A stretch of 53,796 bases of DNA from Belliella buryatensis (GCF_900188245.1 NZ_FZOK01000018.1:1-53796); one strand, 5' to 3'. Counted from the stretch's first letter, positions 44,378 to 53,593 are shown. The notes: generated by a model not told the origin, from the sequence alone. A program made the numbers and translations.

Positions 44378-45370
44378 TTAACCCTCTAAGTAACTTTTAA
44401 AATCATTAAAAGTCTCAAATCGAAACTGATTTTGTTGGGTCTCTATCTTAATTGAAAATGGACTCTCTTTTATCGAAATCTTAGAAATTTCATTAACTTT
44501 TACACTGTGATTTTTTCTCAAAAATAACTTCATCCAAAATATCAAATAACTATCTCCCTCCAATATCGGATAGGACACATCATTCAAAATCAACACCTTA
44601 CCCGTTATTTTATCAAAACTCAACTGCTCTGATGGTAGTAGTAAATTAATCTGTCCATTTATTATTAGATCTTCAGGAGTACCTTTTACCAGTGGTAAGC
44701 CACATTGCATCAGCCAAAATTCGTCAGCTGTATCAATGGCGATTTCCAGATCATGAGTCACAACCAGAATAGATTTCTTCTCTTCATGCGCGATGCTTCT
44801 TAGTAACTGCATCACTTCAAACCTATTGATCAGATCTAAATGTGCTGTAGGTTCATCGAGTATCAACAAATCTCCATCCTGTGCCAAAGCTCTTGCAATC
44901 ATCACCTTTTGAAGTTGTCCATCACTGAGTTCACTCAAAACATTATCTTGAATATAAGAGATGTGCGTTAGCTGAATGGCTCGATCTATTTTAAGATGAT
45001 CTTGCTCGCTCAAATTCCCAAGCCAATTTGTGTGGGGTGTTCTTCCCAAAGCTACTAGTTCTAGGACAGTCAGATTTCCTAATCTCACTTTATCAGTCAA
45101 AACCACAGCAATCCTTTTCGATAGTTCCTTAGGTCCTATTTCGGAAAGTGTCTTCCCATTTAGCTCAATTTTTCCTTTCATCGGAGGGATTTGTCCCATA
45201 ATAGTCTTGATCAAGGTCGATTTACCTACCCCATTGGGGCCTAGTAAGCAGGTAAGCTTTCCTTTTTCTAACTTAATAGACATGTCTTTAGCAATAGTCG
45301 CAGCTTGCGACTTCTTTCCATAGCCTATTGCTAATTCATCTGCCTGCAATATAATATCAAGATGACTCAA
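44378..45370 (-). CDS. btuD: ABC transporter ATP-binding protein, FecE/BtuD type, with C-terminal extension
   Basis: The 330-aa ATPase powers the importer. Walker A is GPNGVGKST, the signature is LSDGQLQKVMIARAL, and Walker B LLILDEPT. The core ends at about residue 215; a tail of about 75 residues beyond the usual end (LPSEQLSFDKITGK onwards) has no recognised domain. Its start overlaps the permease stop by four bases (ATGA). Context (B12 riboswitch and BtuB-like genes nearby, divergent) suggests cobalamin, though siderophore import cannot be excluded from the sequence alone. Confidence 0.85.
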   Translation of the reverse strand: MSHLDIILQADELAIGYGKKSQAATIAKDMSIKLEKGKLTCLLGPNGVGKSTLIKTIMGQIPPMKGKIELNGKTLSEIGPKELSKRIAVVLTDKVRLGNLTVLELVALGRTPHTNWLGNLSEQDHLKIDRAIQLTHISYIQDNVLSELSDGQLQKVMIARALAQDGDLLILDEPTAHLDLINRFEVMQLLRSIAHEEKKSILVVTHDLEIAIDTADEFWLMQCGLPLVKGTPEDLIINGQINLLLPSEQLSFDKITGKVLILNDVSYPILEGDSYLIFWMKLFLRKNHSVKVNEISKISIKESPFSIKIETQQNQFRFETFNDFKSYLEG

Positions 45371-46401
45371 AACTCTTTACTGAAATTACGTTTTAAAATC
45401 AACCATATTACCATTGGTGCACCAACAAGAGATGTGACCGCGTTGATAGGCAAAGACTGTGCAGAGCCTGGCAATTGACTAATTGAATCACAAATGAGTA
45501 AGACAATCGCCCCAAGCAAAAGAGAAGCAGGAATCAAAATACTGTGATCCGCTGTCTTAAAAATAATTCGCGCCATATGTGGCACTGCTATCCCAATAAA
45601 TGCAATAGGGCCACAAAATGCCGTTGCACTTCCTGCTAGGATCCCTGTGCTGATTATCATAGCCCATCTCAATTTGCGAATATTTACCCCCATACTTTCA
45701 GCATATGCTTCCCCTAAGAGCATAGCATTATATGATTTGATAAAAATCAAGACTGGAATCAATCCGATAAAAGTTGCCAAACAGAAGATTTTTAGTTGTG
45801 AGATGGTCGTACCACCAAGACTTCCCATAGACCAGACTGTGAATACCTTTAATTGGTCTGCATCACTAAAGTAGGCCAAGACCGAAACAACCGCTCCAGC
45901 AAGACTTCCAAACATCAAACCTACAATCAGCAATGTCATACTATCCTTGACCTTCCAAGCGGTCAAACTCATCAATAAAAGGACTAAGATTGCCCCAGTA
46001 GTAGCAGCAATCACTACTGCCCAGCCTCCAACTCCTCCAGAAAAAAGACTCAATCCAAATACAGATCCGGTAAGAACCAAAATAGCCACTCCTAAGCCAG
46101 CTCCTGAACTGATACCTAGCACAAATGGCCCTGCAAGAGGGTTTCTGAAAAAAGTCTGCATTTGAATACCACTCACAGCTAATGCCACACCTGCCAATAC
46201 AGCTGTGAAGGCTTTGGGTATACGATATTGATAGATGATAATCTCCCATGACTTCTTTGAAAACTCTCCGCCAAGCAATCCTGAAATGATCTCACCAATT
46301 GGAATAAAAACAGATCCTACCCCTAGATTGATTAGAATTAATACAATCAAACCAAATCCAAGAAATGGGAAAAGGACACGATGTGGGATGCTATTATTCA
46401 T
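45367..46401 (-). CDS. btuC: ABC transporter permease, FecCD/BtuC family
   Basis: The 344-aa protein has about ten hydrophobic segments and the FecCD hallmarks: RIPKAFTAVLAGVALAVSGI early, FFRNPLAGPFVLGISSGAGL, and the coupling region CGPIAFIGIAVPHMARIIF near the C-terminus. It forms the membrane channel of a B12 or siderophore importer. It overlaps the binding-protein gene by eight bases and the ATPase gene by four, so the three are one operon. Confidence 0.9.
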   Translation of the reverse strand: MNNSIPHRVLFPFLGFGLIVLILINLGVGSVFIPIGEIISGLLGGEFSKKSWEIIIYQYRIPKAFTAVLAGVALAVSGIQMQTFFRNPLAGPFVLGISSGAGLGVAILVLTGSVFGLSLFSGGVGGWAVVIAATTGAILVLLLMSLTAWKVKDSMTLLIVGLMFGSLAGAVVSVLAYFSDADQLKVFTVWSMGSLGGTTISQLKIFCLATFIGLIPVLIFIKSYNAMLLGEAYAESMGVNIRKLRWAMIISTGILAGSATAFCGPIAFIGIAVPHMARIIFKTADHSILIPASLLLGAIVLLICDSISQLPGSAQSLPINAVTSLVGAPMVIWLILKRNFSKEF

Positions 46402-47536
46402 TCAATTTGGTGTAGAAATAAGGTTTGTAATCTTTCAATAGGTCAGGATGTAGAATACTAATCAAATCTTTCAGAATCAAATCAGGACGAATATACCCAA
46501 GTTCAAAATATTCAATCCCTCCAGTAGGCCCTTTTTTGGAAGTATAAGAATATACATTTCCTAATTCAAAAGCTTTAAAAGCAGCATATCTTTGATCAGC
46601 ATCACGCATGGCTTGAAGAGAGGGAAAATCAGATGCCCCAAGCCAAAAATCAGACTCTTGTGCCTGATCTAAGACATATTCATAATTCAGTTGGGCACTT
46701 CCAGTTCCTTTTTGATCTTTAAAAATATAGTCTCCTCCAGCAGCCAAAAGTAATTGAGTCCCCCAAGAGTCACTACCTGGTACGTACCAAATATCCTTAT
46801 ACATCACTCCTGCCATGACTTTCGGTTTTTCATCGTCTCTTATATTTTCTGCGATGCTTTTTGCTTCAACGTAATCCAACGCTATAGTCTCGAAAACCTT
46901 CACAGCTTCTTCAAACTTTCCTAGCAATGCACCTGTAAATTTGATCCATTCTGCTCTTCCGAGTGGGTCCTGTTCTACATATTCACCATTGATTACTGCT
47001 GGAATCCCTGCTTGCTTGAGCAATTCAATATTTTTTAAATCTCCCCCAAGTGTGGATATCATTACCAAATCAGGTTTTAAGTCAATGATCAACTCAATAT
47101 TAGCTTGAGCACCGCTACCAAGGTCTTTCACCTCCCCTTTTTCTATTAATTTTCGAATAGATAGCGAAGAAATCAAATCTAAATTAGGAAAGGCTTTTAA
47201 CTTTTCAGATTCATCCAACAAATCTAAGTGAGGAATATGTGAAGTTGAAGTCATTACCACCGATGAAGGAATCAAAGTAATGATTGCATCAAATGATCTC
47301 TTTGGTAATTGTACAGTAGTGTCTTCTATTACCAAATAATTGAATGCATCATGCTCTCCAGGGAAGCCTTTTGAAACTTCCAAAACTTTGTAACCATCCC
47401 CTTGAATCACCTTGAAACCAGACGCATAGGAATTTTCCAAAATGGTTTCTTCTTGCTCTTGACTCAAACCTTTTTCCTCACAGGAATACGCTATGCTTAA
47501 GAAAAACAAATAGACAAGATACTTTAGATTTCGCAT
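46394..47536 (-). CDS. btuF: ABC transporter substrate-binding lipoprotein, BtuF/FepB type
   Basis: I start the 380-aa protein at the ATG at 47536, which gives a lipoprotein signal (MRNLKYLVYLFFLSIAYSC); an earlier ATG at 47587 adds 17 residues ahead of it. The mature part has the periplasmic-binding fold of metal-chelate and cobalamin importers (LPKRSFDAIITLIPS, NIELIIDLKPDLVMISTLGG, PAVINGEYVEQDPLGRAEWI, GGDYIFKD). It lies upstream of the permease. B12 is the likely cargo, given the divergent riboswitch locus, but no B12-contacting residue can be assigned. Confidence 0.85.
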   Translation of the reverse strand: MRNLKYLVYLFFLSIAYSCEEKGLSQEQEETILENSYASGFKVIQGDGYKVLEVSKGFPGEHDAFNYLVIEDTTVQLPKRSFDAIITLIPSSVVMTSTSHIPHLDLLDESEKLKAFPNLDLISSLSIRKLIEKGEVKDLGSGAQANIELIIDLKPDLVMISTLGGDLKNIELLKQAGIPAVINGEYVEQDPLGRAEWIKFTGALLGKFEEAVKVFETIALDYVEAKSIAENIRDDEKPKVMAGVMYKDIWYVPGSDSWGTQLLLAAGGDYIFKDQKGTGSAQLNYEYVLDQAQESDFWLGASDFPSLQAMRDADQRYAAFKAFELGNVYSYTSKKGPTGGIEYFELGYIRPDLILKDLISILHPDLLKDYKPYFYTKLNE

Positions 47537-47737
47537 GATTTGATTCACGATTTTTATCTTTCGAAGGCTCAAAGATAGTAATGGCATTTATTAATCCTAT
47601 AAAGTTCAATGCTAGCATACATTCACTATTATCATCAAGCAATGAAGATAAGTCCTTAAAACAAAAATTGGCTACATGCTCCAAATATTAAAATTTGAGG
47701 CTTCTGACACATATTTTACTAAAAAAACGGAATATTA

Positions 47738-47770
47738 TTTGAAATCAGAAAATAAGTTTACTTATGTTTG
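47738..47770 (+). promoter_or_regulatory. Promoter of the cobalamin riboswitch transcript
   Basis: TTTG at 47738-47741 and TATGTTTG at 47763-47770, an exact TAnnTTTG box, are spaced 21 bp apart. This is the Bacteroidota housekeeping promoter. The riboswitch core begins about 25 bp downstream. Confidence 0.75.
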
Positions 47771-47794
47771 TGGATAGAAAGCGGTTCTCGATCC

Positions 47795-48003
47795 TTACTC
47801 AAGCTCTCGAGATTAAAAGGGAATTCGGTGAAACACCGAAGCTGTCCCCGCAACTGTAACCCCATTCTGAATTACTTTCAGAATAGTAGTTTGTCCACCT
47901 ACATTGCCATTGTCCCACGATTCGAGACGAGAAGGCTGACAAACTCAAGGAAGCCAGGAGACCTGCCGATTTCTGATGATTCAAAGCTTTCGGGTGAAAG
48001 GCT
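47795..48003 (+). ncRNA. Cobalamin (B12) riboswitch
   Basis: The conserved blocks are present in order: AAGGGAATTCGGTGAAACAC (47817-47836), then GCTGTCCCCGCAACTGTAAC (47841-47860), and the B12 box GAAGCCAGGAGACCTGCCG (about 47950-47968). A 3' hairpin CTTTC-GGGT-GAAAG (47987-48000) offers a GGGT loop that could pair with ACCC (47859-47862) in loop L5, the known kissing contact of this class. It lies upstream of the BtuB-like gene and should shut it down when adenosylcobalamin or methylcobalamin is plentiful. Confidence 0.95.
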
Positions 48004-48140
48004 GAGAAGATGATAACCTACATCAGATAAGAGAACATTAAATTTAATTTCCTTCGTCTGATCACGTTCCCATTTATCTCAATTTTACTAATCCGATGAC
48101 TTTGTATTAAATAATCTACCATTATTTAATTCGAAAGGCA

Positions 48141-50021
48141 TTGTTACTTATTACACTCCTATTCATCGTTTCTTTCTCAAAAGAAACAAATCAAACTGTC
48201 TTGAATTCGCAAGACACCGTTGAGCTCAAACTAGTGGAAGTCTATTCTGCACCACTTGACAAATACAGTTTTGGGCAGTCGCTACAAAAAATAGACAGTA
48301 GAGACCTGAACGAATTTCAAGGACAAACATTAGCAGATTTACTTCAGCAGCGCTCAGGTTTATTTTTAAGACAATATGGAGCGGGCATGTTAGCATCACT
48401 TACCATGAGAGGAACGTCTGCAGGTCATAATGCAGTTTTTTGGAATGGAATCCCGATCAATAGTCCCTCACTTGGTCAAGCAGACTTTTCAATATTACCA
48501 GTTGGAGGATTTGACGAAGCTACGATACATTATGGAAGTAGCGGAGCACTTTATGGTACTGATGCCATCGGTGGAGCTATCCATCTGAACAATAAAAGCA
48601 CATTTAACAAAGGGCATCAAACCAGGGTAGCCAGTACGGTTGGTAGCTTTGGGAGATGGAATCAACTAGTAGAATATGGCTATTCAAATGGGTTTTATTC
48701 AAGCAGAAGTCGGGTATATCGAAATACCTCTAAGAACAACTTCAAGTTCAGAAACTTGGCGAGGGCAGGAAGCCCTGAAGAAAGACAAAACAATGCAGCT
48801 ATTGAGCAAATCGGAGCCATACAAGATTTAGCTTGGAATATTGGAGCTAATCAACAACTAAGTACCTCTATTTGGTGGAATCAGACGGATAGACAAATCC
48901 AGCCAGTAATGGGATCAAACGACAAAGATCGGCAAGAAGACAGGAATTTCAGAGCAGTACTGGACTACAATAAATTCACAACCTCTGCTATTTGGAATAT
49001 CAAAACAGGAGTTGTCCTAGATCAATTACAGTTCAATAATAGCATCAACAAGACTTCACAATTCCTACTCTCTTCTGATATTGACTGGACTATTTCTGAA
49101 AAGCTTAAGTCTAAATCAGGCTTGCGTTTCAACCATGTCATTGGAAACCTCAGCAGCTATGAAGCGACAGAAGATAGACTAGAACTATATCAATCCATTA
49201 ATTTCCTACCATCTCCTAGCCTATCATTTTCTGTAAATCTAAGGCAAATGATTTTCAATGGGGATTTTGCCCCATTCACACCGAGTATTGGATCTGAATG
49301 GACATTTTTCAAGAATAATAAAAGCACCCTGAGCACTCATAGCTCACTTTCAAAAAGCTTTAAAATCCCTACACTCAATGATAGATTTTGGGTTCCTGGG
49401 GGAAATCCTGATTTAGAATCCGAGGAAAGTATCAGTGCTGAAATTGGCTTAATTCATGTTTTTGACAATAAAAGGTTTTTCATAAGTAGCCAAATCAATA
49501 TCTACAACATGTGGGTAGATAATTGGATCATATGGTTGCCAAGGGGTAATTTTTGGAGCCCCGAAAATATTCGAGAGGTAAGAAATCAGGGCCTGGAATA
49601 CTTCATAACAGCAAAAAAAACATTCAATCTAACTCAATTGGAGTTCAATGGCAGCTATAATTGGACCCTAGCGACGATTCTGAATACAATTTCGGAAAAT
49701 GACAGGTCAGAAGGAAACCAACTCCCCTACACCCCCTTTCACAAAGCCCAAGGAAATTTACGCTTGACCCACAAGACAAACACCGCTTTCATCAATGGAT
49801 ATTGGGTTGGAGAAAGGTATATCAATACAGACAATATTTCATCAGTTGCAGCCTATGGAATATTGGACATAGGCTTTAGCAAAAGTCTAACATTCATCTC
49901 CAAGGTAAAAGCTTCGGTGGGTTTCCAAGTAAATAACATTACAAACAACGATTATCAAGTTCTCAGGTTGAGAGCTATGCCAGGAAGAAACTATTTAATT
50001 AATTTCAACTTATCACTATAA
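48141..50021 (+). CDS. btuB: TonB-dependent receptor, BtuB-like (cobalamin)
   Basis: The 626-aa protein has an N-terminal hydrophobic signal, a plug (GQTLADLLQQRSGLFLRQYG, MRGTSAGHNAVFWNGIPINS) and a 22-strand barrel ending in NYLINFNLSL. It has no carboxypeptidase-like extension, as in BtuB. The cobalamin riboswitch directly upstream makes B12 the likely ligand. The start is odd: no ATG opens the frame. TTG at 48141 is the annotated choice, but an ATT four codons earlier would give I-R-K-A-L-L-L-I-T, a better signal-peptide start. Followed after 85 bp by the surface propeller gene. Confidence 0.88.
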   Translation: MLLITLLFIVSFSKETNQTVLNSQDTVELKLVEVYSAPLDKYSFGQSLQKIDSRDLNEFQGQTLADLLQQRSGLFLRQYGAGMLASLTMRGTSAGHNAVFWNGIPINSPSLGQADFSILPVGGFDEATIHYGSSGALYGTDAIGGAIHLNNKSTFNKGHQTRVASTVGSFGRWNQLVEYGYSNGFYSSRSRVYRNTSKNNFKFRNLARAGSPEERQNNAAIEQIGAIQDLAWNIGANQQLSTSIWWNQTDRQIQPVMGSNDKDRQEDRNFRAVLDYNKFTTSAIWNIKTGVVLDQLQFNNSINKTSQFLLSSDIDWTISEKLKSKSGLRFNHVIGNLSSYEATEDRLELYQSINFLPSPSLSFSVNLRQMIFNGDFAPFTPSIGSEWTFFKNNKSTLSTHSSLSKSFKIPTLNDRFWVPGGNPDLESEESISAEIGLIHVFDNKRFFISSQINIYNMWVDNWIIWLPRGNFWSPENIREVRNQGLEYFITAKKTFNLTQLEFNGSYNWTLATILNTISENDRSEGNQLPYTPFHKAQGNLRLTHKTNTAFINGYWVGERYINTDNISSVAAYGILDIGFSKSLTFISKVKASVGFQVNNITNNDYQVLRLRAMPGRNYLINFNLSL

Positions 50022-50106
50022 AATCGAGCATAATGACAACCTCAAATAGAAATGCGATTTCTCAACTTACGAGACTCCATAAATCCATTAAACAAATTAT
50101 AACTAT

Positions 50107-51156
50107 ATGAAAAATCTAAGATTCTTTGGCCATCTGTTAGCCCTATCATTATTTATCTACTCTTGTGATGGAAGTAAAGTTGAGCGACCTTTGGGTGAGT
50201 ATGAAAAAGGCCTTTTGATCATCAATGAAGGAAACTTCACTCCTCGAGACGGAGATGTTAGCCATTACAATTTCAATACTGGTGAAATACAGCAAAACAT
50301 ATTTGAAAAAGTTAATAATAGACCTTTTGCAGGGTTGGTTCAAGATCTCATTGAATACGAGGATTATTTTTATTTGGTCGCTAATACCGGTAAAGTAGAA
50401 ATTATCAATAAAAACACTTTTGAGAGTTTAGGTTCAGTGGAAGGTGAGGAGCTAAATATTCCTAGATCAGCTATAATTGCTGATAACAAAATTTATATTG
50501 CCGATTGGGGCCCTTACAATGCAAGTTTTTCAAACCCAGAATCTTTTATTGCAATTGTAAGCAATGTCACAGGAGGAGTAGTTTCAAAAAAAATAGAAAC
50601 CTCAAGTCGTCCCGAGAAGCTTCACAGAATTAACAATGACATTCTCATTGCATGTACTGCCGCCAGAAAAATCGATGTATTGGGAATCGGAGACGACGCT
50701 ATAAGTAAAAGCATTGAAATCCCAGGAACACCCGCCGAATTCTTGGAACTTGATGGAAAGCTGCTGCTTTTTTCCAGAACCTCAAGCTCAGTATTTTTCC
50801 ATGAAATCGATAAAAATGATTATAGCATTGTCAATACAACTGAAATTAATATCCCAAATCCAACATCAAATCTAGCTTCAGGTGAAAATGGTGAAGCATA
50901 TATTATCACAAGAGACGGAAGCAATAATTCAATTAGTAAAATTTCCATTACGACAGGCCAAATTATCAATGCCAATTTTTTTGAAGGAAGTGGGTTTTAT
51001 GGCATAGGTTACGACAAAATCGACAAATACATCTATGTTGCTGATAATAATGGATTCCAAGGCTCTGGTACGGTCATTGTCGTAAATCAAAATGGTGAAG
51101 AAGTAAAAAAGATAACATCAGGAGCAGCACCGTCAGGTTTTGTATTTAAAAGATAA
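50107..51156 (+). CDS. btuG: BtuG-like surface lipoprotein (beta-propeller, DUF5074/YncE-type)
   Basis: The 349-aa protein has a lipoprotein signal (MKNLRFFGHLLALSLFIYSC). The mature part is a repetitive beta-propeller (KGLLIINEGNFTPRDGDVSH, then blades such as YEDYFYLVANTGKVEIINK and SRPEKLHRINNDILIACTA). In Bacteroides, BtuG is a surface propeller that captures B12 with very high affinity for BtuB. The position right after a BtuB-like gene under a B12 riboswitch supports the same role here. Sequence alone shows only the fold; the ligand is inferred from context. Confidence 0.8.
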   Translation: MKNLRFFGHLLALSLFIYSCDGSKVERPLGEYEKGLLIINEGNFTPRDGDVSHYNFNTGEIQQNIFEKVNNRPFAGLVQDLIEYEDYFYLVANTGKVEIINKNTFESLGSVEGEELNIPRSAIIADNKIYIADWGPYNASFSNPESFIAIVSNVTGGVVSKKIETSSRPEKLHRINNDILIACTAARKIDVLGIGDDAISKSIEIPGTPAEFLELDGKLLLFSRTSSSVFFHEIDKNDYSIVNTTEINIPNPTSNLASGENGEAYIITRDGSNNSISKISITTGQIINANFFEGSGFYGIGYDKIDKYIYVADNNGFQGSGTVIVVNQNGEEVKKITSGAAPSGFVFKR

Positions 51157-51858
51157 ATGAAAAAAATCAAGATTTCAATGAGTTGGTCAGGGGGTAAAGA
51201 TAGTGCTTTTGCCCTCTGGAAACTGATGAATGACGCTAAATTTGAAGTAGTAAGATTGCATACCACCTTCGGCGAAGAAAACCGAAGAGTAGGTATGCAT
51301 GGTATTCATGAATCACTCTTGGAGCAGCAAGCGGAGTCAATAGGATTGCCACTAGATAAACTTTATTATCCCGCTAGTGGAGACAATACCGCGTATGAAA
51401 CGGTGATCAACAAATATTTAGATGATCTCAAGGAGGCTGATATAGGCTCAATAGCATTTGGGGACATTTTCTTAGAAGATTTGAAAATCTATAGAGAAAA
51501 TCAGCTCACTAAAAAGAACTTTAAAGCTGTTTTTCCGCTTTGGAACGCAAAGACTACCCAAACTGCAAGGGATTTTATTGCAGCAGGGTTCCAAACAATG
51601 ATCTGTGCAGCAGACGCTGATTTGATAGCGGAAAAATGGGTCGGGAAAATATTCAACCTTGATTTCTTGGATAATCTACCTAGCCAAGTTGACCCCTGTG
51701 GAGAAAATGGGGAATTCCATACTTTTTGTTATGATGGACCTCTTTTTAAAAAAGCAATTGCAGTCAACACGAGAGAAGTACTAAGCAAGTCTTATCATTT
51801 TACAACAACTGAGGGAAAGGAGATTGAGAAGAAATTTTGGTTTGCCGATTTAAAGTAG
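51157..51858 (+). CDS. DUF71/COG2102 ATPase (diphthine-ammonia ligase family), predicted B12 salvage type
   Basis: The 233-aa protein starts one base after the previous stop. Its N-terminus carries the PP-loop SWSGGKDSAFAL (residues 8-19) of N-type ATP pyrophosphatases, and the body continues with the DUF71 pattern (IAFGDIFLEDLKIYRE, then VDPCGENGEFHTFCYDGPLF). Eukaryotic members make diphthamide, which bacteria lack. A published genomic analysis linked one bacterial branch to B12 salvage because it co-occurs with B12 uptake genes. This locus, with BtuB and BtuG under a cobalamin riboswitch, fits that branch. Confidence 0.85.
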   Translation: MKKIKISMSWSGGKDSAFALWKLMNDAKFEVVRLHTTFGEENRRVGMHGIHESLLEQQAESIGLPLDKLYYPASGDNTAYETVINKYLDDLKEADIGSIAFGDIFLEDLKIYRENQLTKKNFKAVFPLWNAKTTQTARDFIAAGFQTMICAADADLIAEKWVGKIFNLDFLDNLPSQVDPCGENGEFHTFCYDGPLFKKAIAVNTREVLSKSYHFTTTEGKEIEKKFWFADLK

Positions 51859-51876
51859 GGCTTAATAAAATTAATT

Positions 51877-52800
51877 TCACCTCACACCTGCCAACAAATA
51901 CAAAACAGCCATTCTAATAGCTACGCCATTTTCAACTTGATTGAGAATGATAGAATGTTCGCTATCTGCCACATCCGAGTTCAATTCGACCCCTCTATTG
52001 ATTGGCCCTGGATGCATGACAACAATCTCCTTATCTAGACCATCCAACATCTTTTTATTCACACCATAGTACAAAGAGTATTCTCGCAAGGAAGGGAAAT
52101 ATTTGATTTGCTGTCGTTCAAGTTGAATCCTGAGAATATTGGCCACATCACACCATTGAAGTGCTTTATTGACATCATGCTCTACCTTTACTCCTAAGCT
52201 GCTAATATACTTTGGCAGAAGTGTTGTTGGTCCACAGACCATTACCTCAGCCCCTAATTTTTGTAGACAGAAAATATTTGAAAGCGCTACTCTAGAATGT
52301 AAAATATCACCAATAATTGCAACTTTCTTACCAGCTACGTCACCTAGTTTTTCGCGAATAGAAAAAGCATCAAGCAAAGCTTGTGTGGGATGTTCATGCG
52401 TCCCATCACCTGCATTGACAATATTGGCTTTGATATTTCTTGATAAAAAATGAGGCGCTCCTGGACTACTATGTCGCATCACCACCATATCTACCTTCAT
52501 AGATAAAATATTATTGACTGTATCAATCAAAGTCTCTCCCTTTTTGACAGAACTATTGCTAGAAGAAAAGTTAACAACATCTGCCGAAAGTCTTTTCTCT
52601 GCTAGCTCGAATGATAATTTGGTTCTCGTAGAATTTTCAAAGAAAATATTAGCAATCGTAATATCCCTAAGCGAAGGAACTTTTTTGATTGGTCTATTGA
52701 TCACCTCTTTGAAGTTATCAGCTGTTTCGAAAATGAGGTTGATATCATCTGTTGTAATATCTTTAATTCCAAGTAAATGTTTCGTGCTGAGTTGTGACAT
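51877..52800 (-). CDS. pyrB: Aspartate carbamoyltransferase catalytic subunit
   Basis: The 307-aa enzyme joins carbamoyl phosphate to aspartate, the second step of pyrimidine synthesis. The carbamoyl-phosphate loop FFENSTRTKLSFELA is intact, followed by VVMRHSSPGAPHFLS, GDGTHEHPTQALLDAF with the HPTQ motif, and VMHPGPINRGVEL with the P-G-P-x-x-R-G hallmark. No pyrI regulatory subunit is next to it. It lies 18 bp after pyrR on the same strand and converges on the DUF71 gene with a gap of 18 bp. Confidence 0.95.
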   Translation of the reverse strand: MSQLSTKHLLGIKDITTDDINLIFETADNFKEVINRPIKKVPSLRDITIANIFFENSTRTKLSFELAEKRLSADVVNFSSSNSSVKKGETLIDTVNNILSMKVDMVVMRHSSPGAPHFLSRNIKANIVNAGDGTHEHPTQALLDAFSIREKLGDVAGKKVAIIGDILHSRVALSNIFCLQKLGAEVMVCGPTTLLPKYISSLGVKVEHDVNKALQWCDVANILRIQLERQQIKYFPSLREYSLYYGVNKKMLDGLDKEIVVMHPGPINRGVELNSDVADSEHSIILNQVENGVAIRMAVLYLLAGVR

Positions 52801-52818
52801 GTTTTATTATCAATGAGC

Positions 52819-53355
52819 TTATTCAGTTATCCAAATTGCATTTTGTTCTAATCCTTGTTCTTTCCACTCTACAACCACATACTGGCTTTCTAAAGTATTT
52901 ACTTTCACCCCACAATAATCCGGCATAATAGGATAATCTCTGGTAAATTTTCTATCAACCAAGACCATTAATTCTACTTTTGCTGGTCTACCAAAGGCAA
53001 TCATTGCATCCATAGCCGCTCTCACAGACCTTCCTTTATAGAGAACGTCATCCACAATTATAACCTTCTTACCCTCGATCAAAAAATTAATTTTGGTTTC
53101 ATTGGCTTTTAATGGAAAGTCTCTTCTTCTGAAATCATCTCTATGGAAAGTTGCATCCAAATAGCCATAAGGCACATCTAATTGAGTGATTTCTTTTACA
53201 ATTTGAATGATTTTATCTAAAACAACAGGTCCTCTGGGTTGAAGGCCAAGCAAAACAGTATTTTCAAAAGTATCATGATTTTCGATCAATTGATAACAAA
53301 ATCTCCTTAAGATGATATCAATTTGTTTGTGATCAAGGATAAGTCTTTTTTGCAT
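52819..53355 (-). CDS. pyrR: Bifunctional pyrimidine regulatory protein / uracil phosphoribosyltransferase
   Basis: The 178-aa protein has the phosphoribosyltransferase fold, with the PRPP loop VIIVDDVLYKGRSVRAAMDA (about residues 95-114) and GLQPRGPVV near residue 37. PyrR binds pyr-operon RNA to attenuate transcription in Gram-positive bacteria and has uracil phosphoribosyltransferase activity. Whether it binds RNA here is unknown, and no attenuator hairpin is obvious in the short upstream DNA. First gene of the pyrR-pyrB unit. Confidence 0.93.
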   Translation of the reverse strand: MQKRLILDHKQIDIILRRFCYQLIENHDTFENTVLLGLQPRGPVVLDKIIQIVKEITQLDVPYGYLDATFHRDDFRRRDFPLKANETKINFLIEGKKVIIVDDVLYKGRSVRAAMDAMIAFGRPAKVELMVLVDRKFTRDYPIMPDYCGVKVNTLESQYVVVEWKEQGLEQNAIWITE

Positions 53356-53410
53356 AACGGTACTTTGTTGGCAAATATAAAGATTCTAGAGGAGAAAGCT
53401 GATTACAAGG

Positions 53411-53593
53411 TTAGAAAGTTGGGAAAGTTTGAAAGTTGTTTACTCCCTGAAGATGTTCAGGGTGAATATTGAGTTCTTCCAGATAAATATGATAAGCATT
53501 GTCCTTTAAGGTTGCTGAAGTAACCTTAAAAAATTCCAAAAGCCCTTTAGGCAAAAGCAAACTGAGGTAATCCTTTTCTTCCAATTCTTTTTT
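53411..53593 (-). pseudogene. Remnant of an ISAon1-family transposase N-terminal protein
   Basis: On the - strand a frame opens right after a stop at 53594-53596 and reads KKELEEKDYLSLLLPKGLLE, FFKVTSATLKDNAYHIYLEE, LNIHPEHLQG, then ends at 53411. The pattern L-L-P-K-G-L-L-E-F-F and H-I-Y-L-E-E-x-N-I-x-P-E is that of the N-terminal protein of ISAon1-type insertion sequences of Bacteroidota. There is no start codon, and an eight-A run at the opening suggests an indel. The C-terminal part and the transposase itself are missing. This is an old insertion scar between pyrR and the rRNA operon. Confidence 0.6.

Noticed and set aside
47990-48040. A TPP riboswitch after the cobalamin riboswitch (GGCTGAGA-like string)
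   Set aside because: Only one short block resembles the thi box; the second conserved half and helices are absent. The stretch is better explained as the 3' part of the cobalamin riboswitch.
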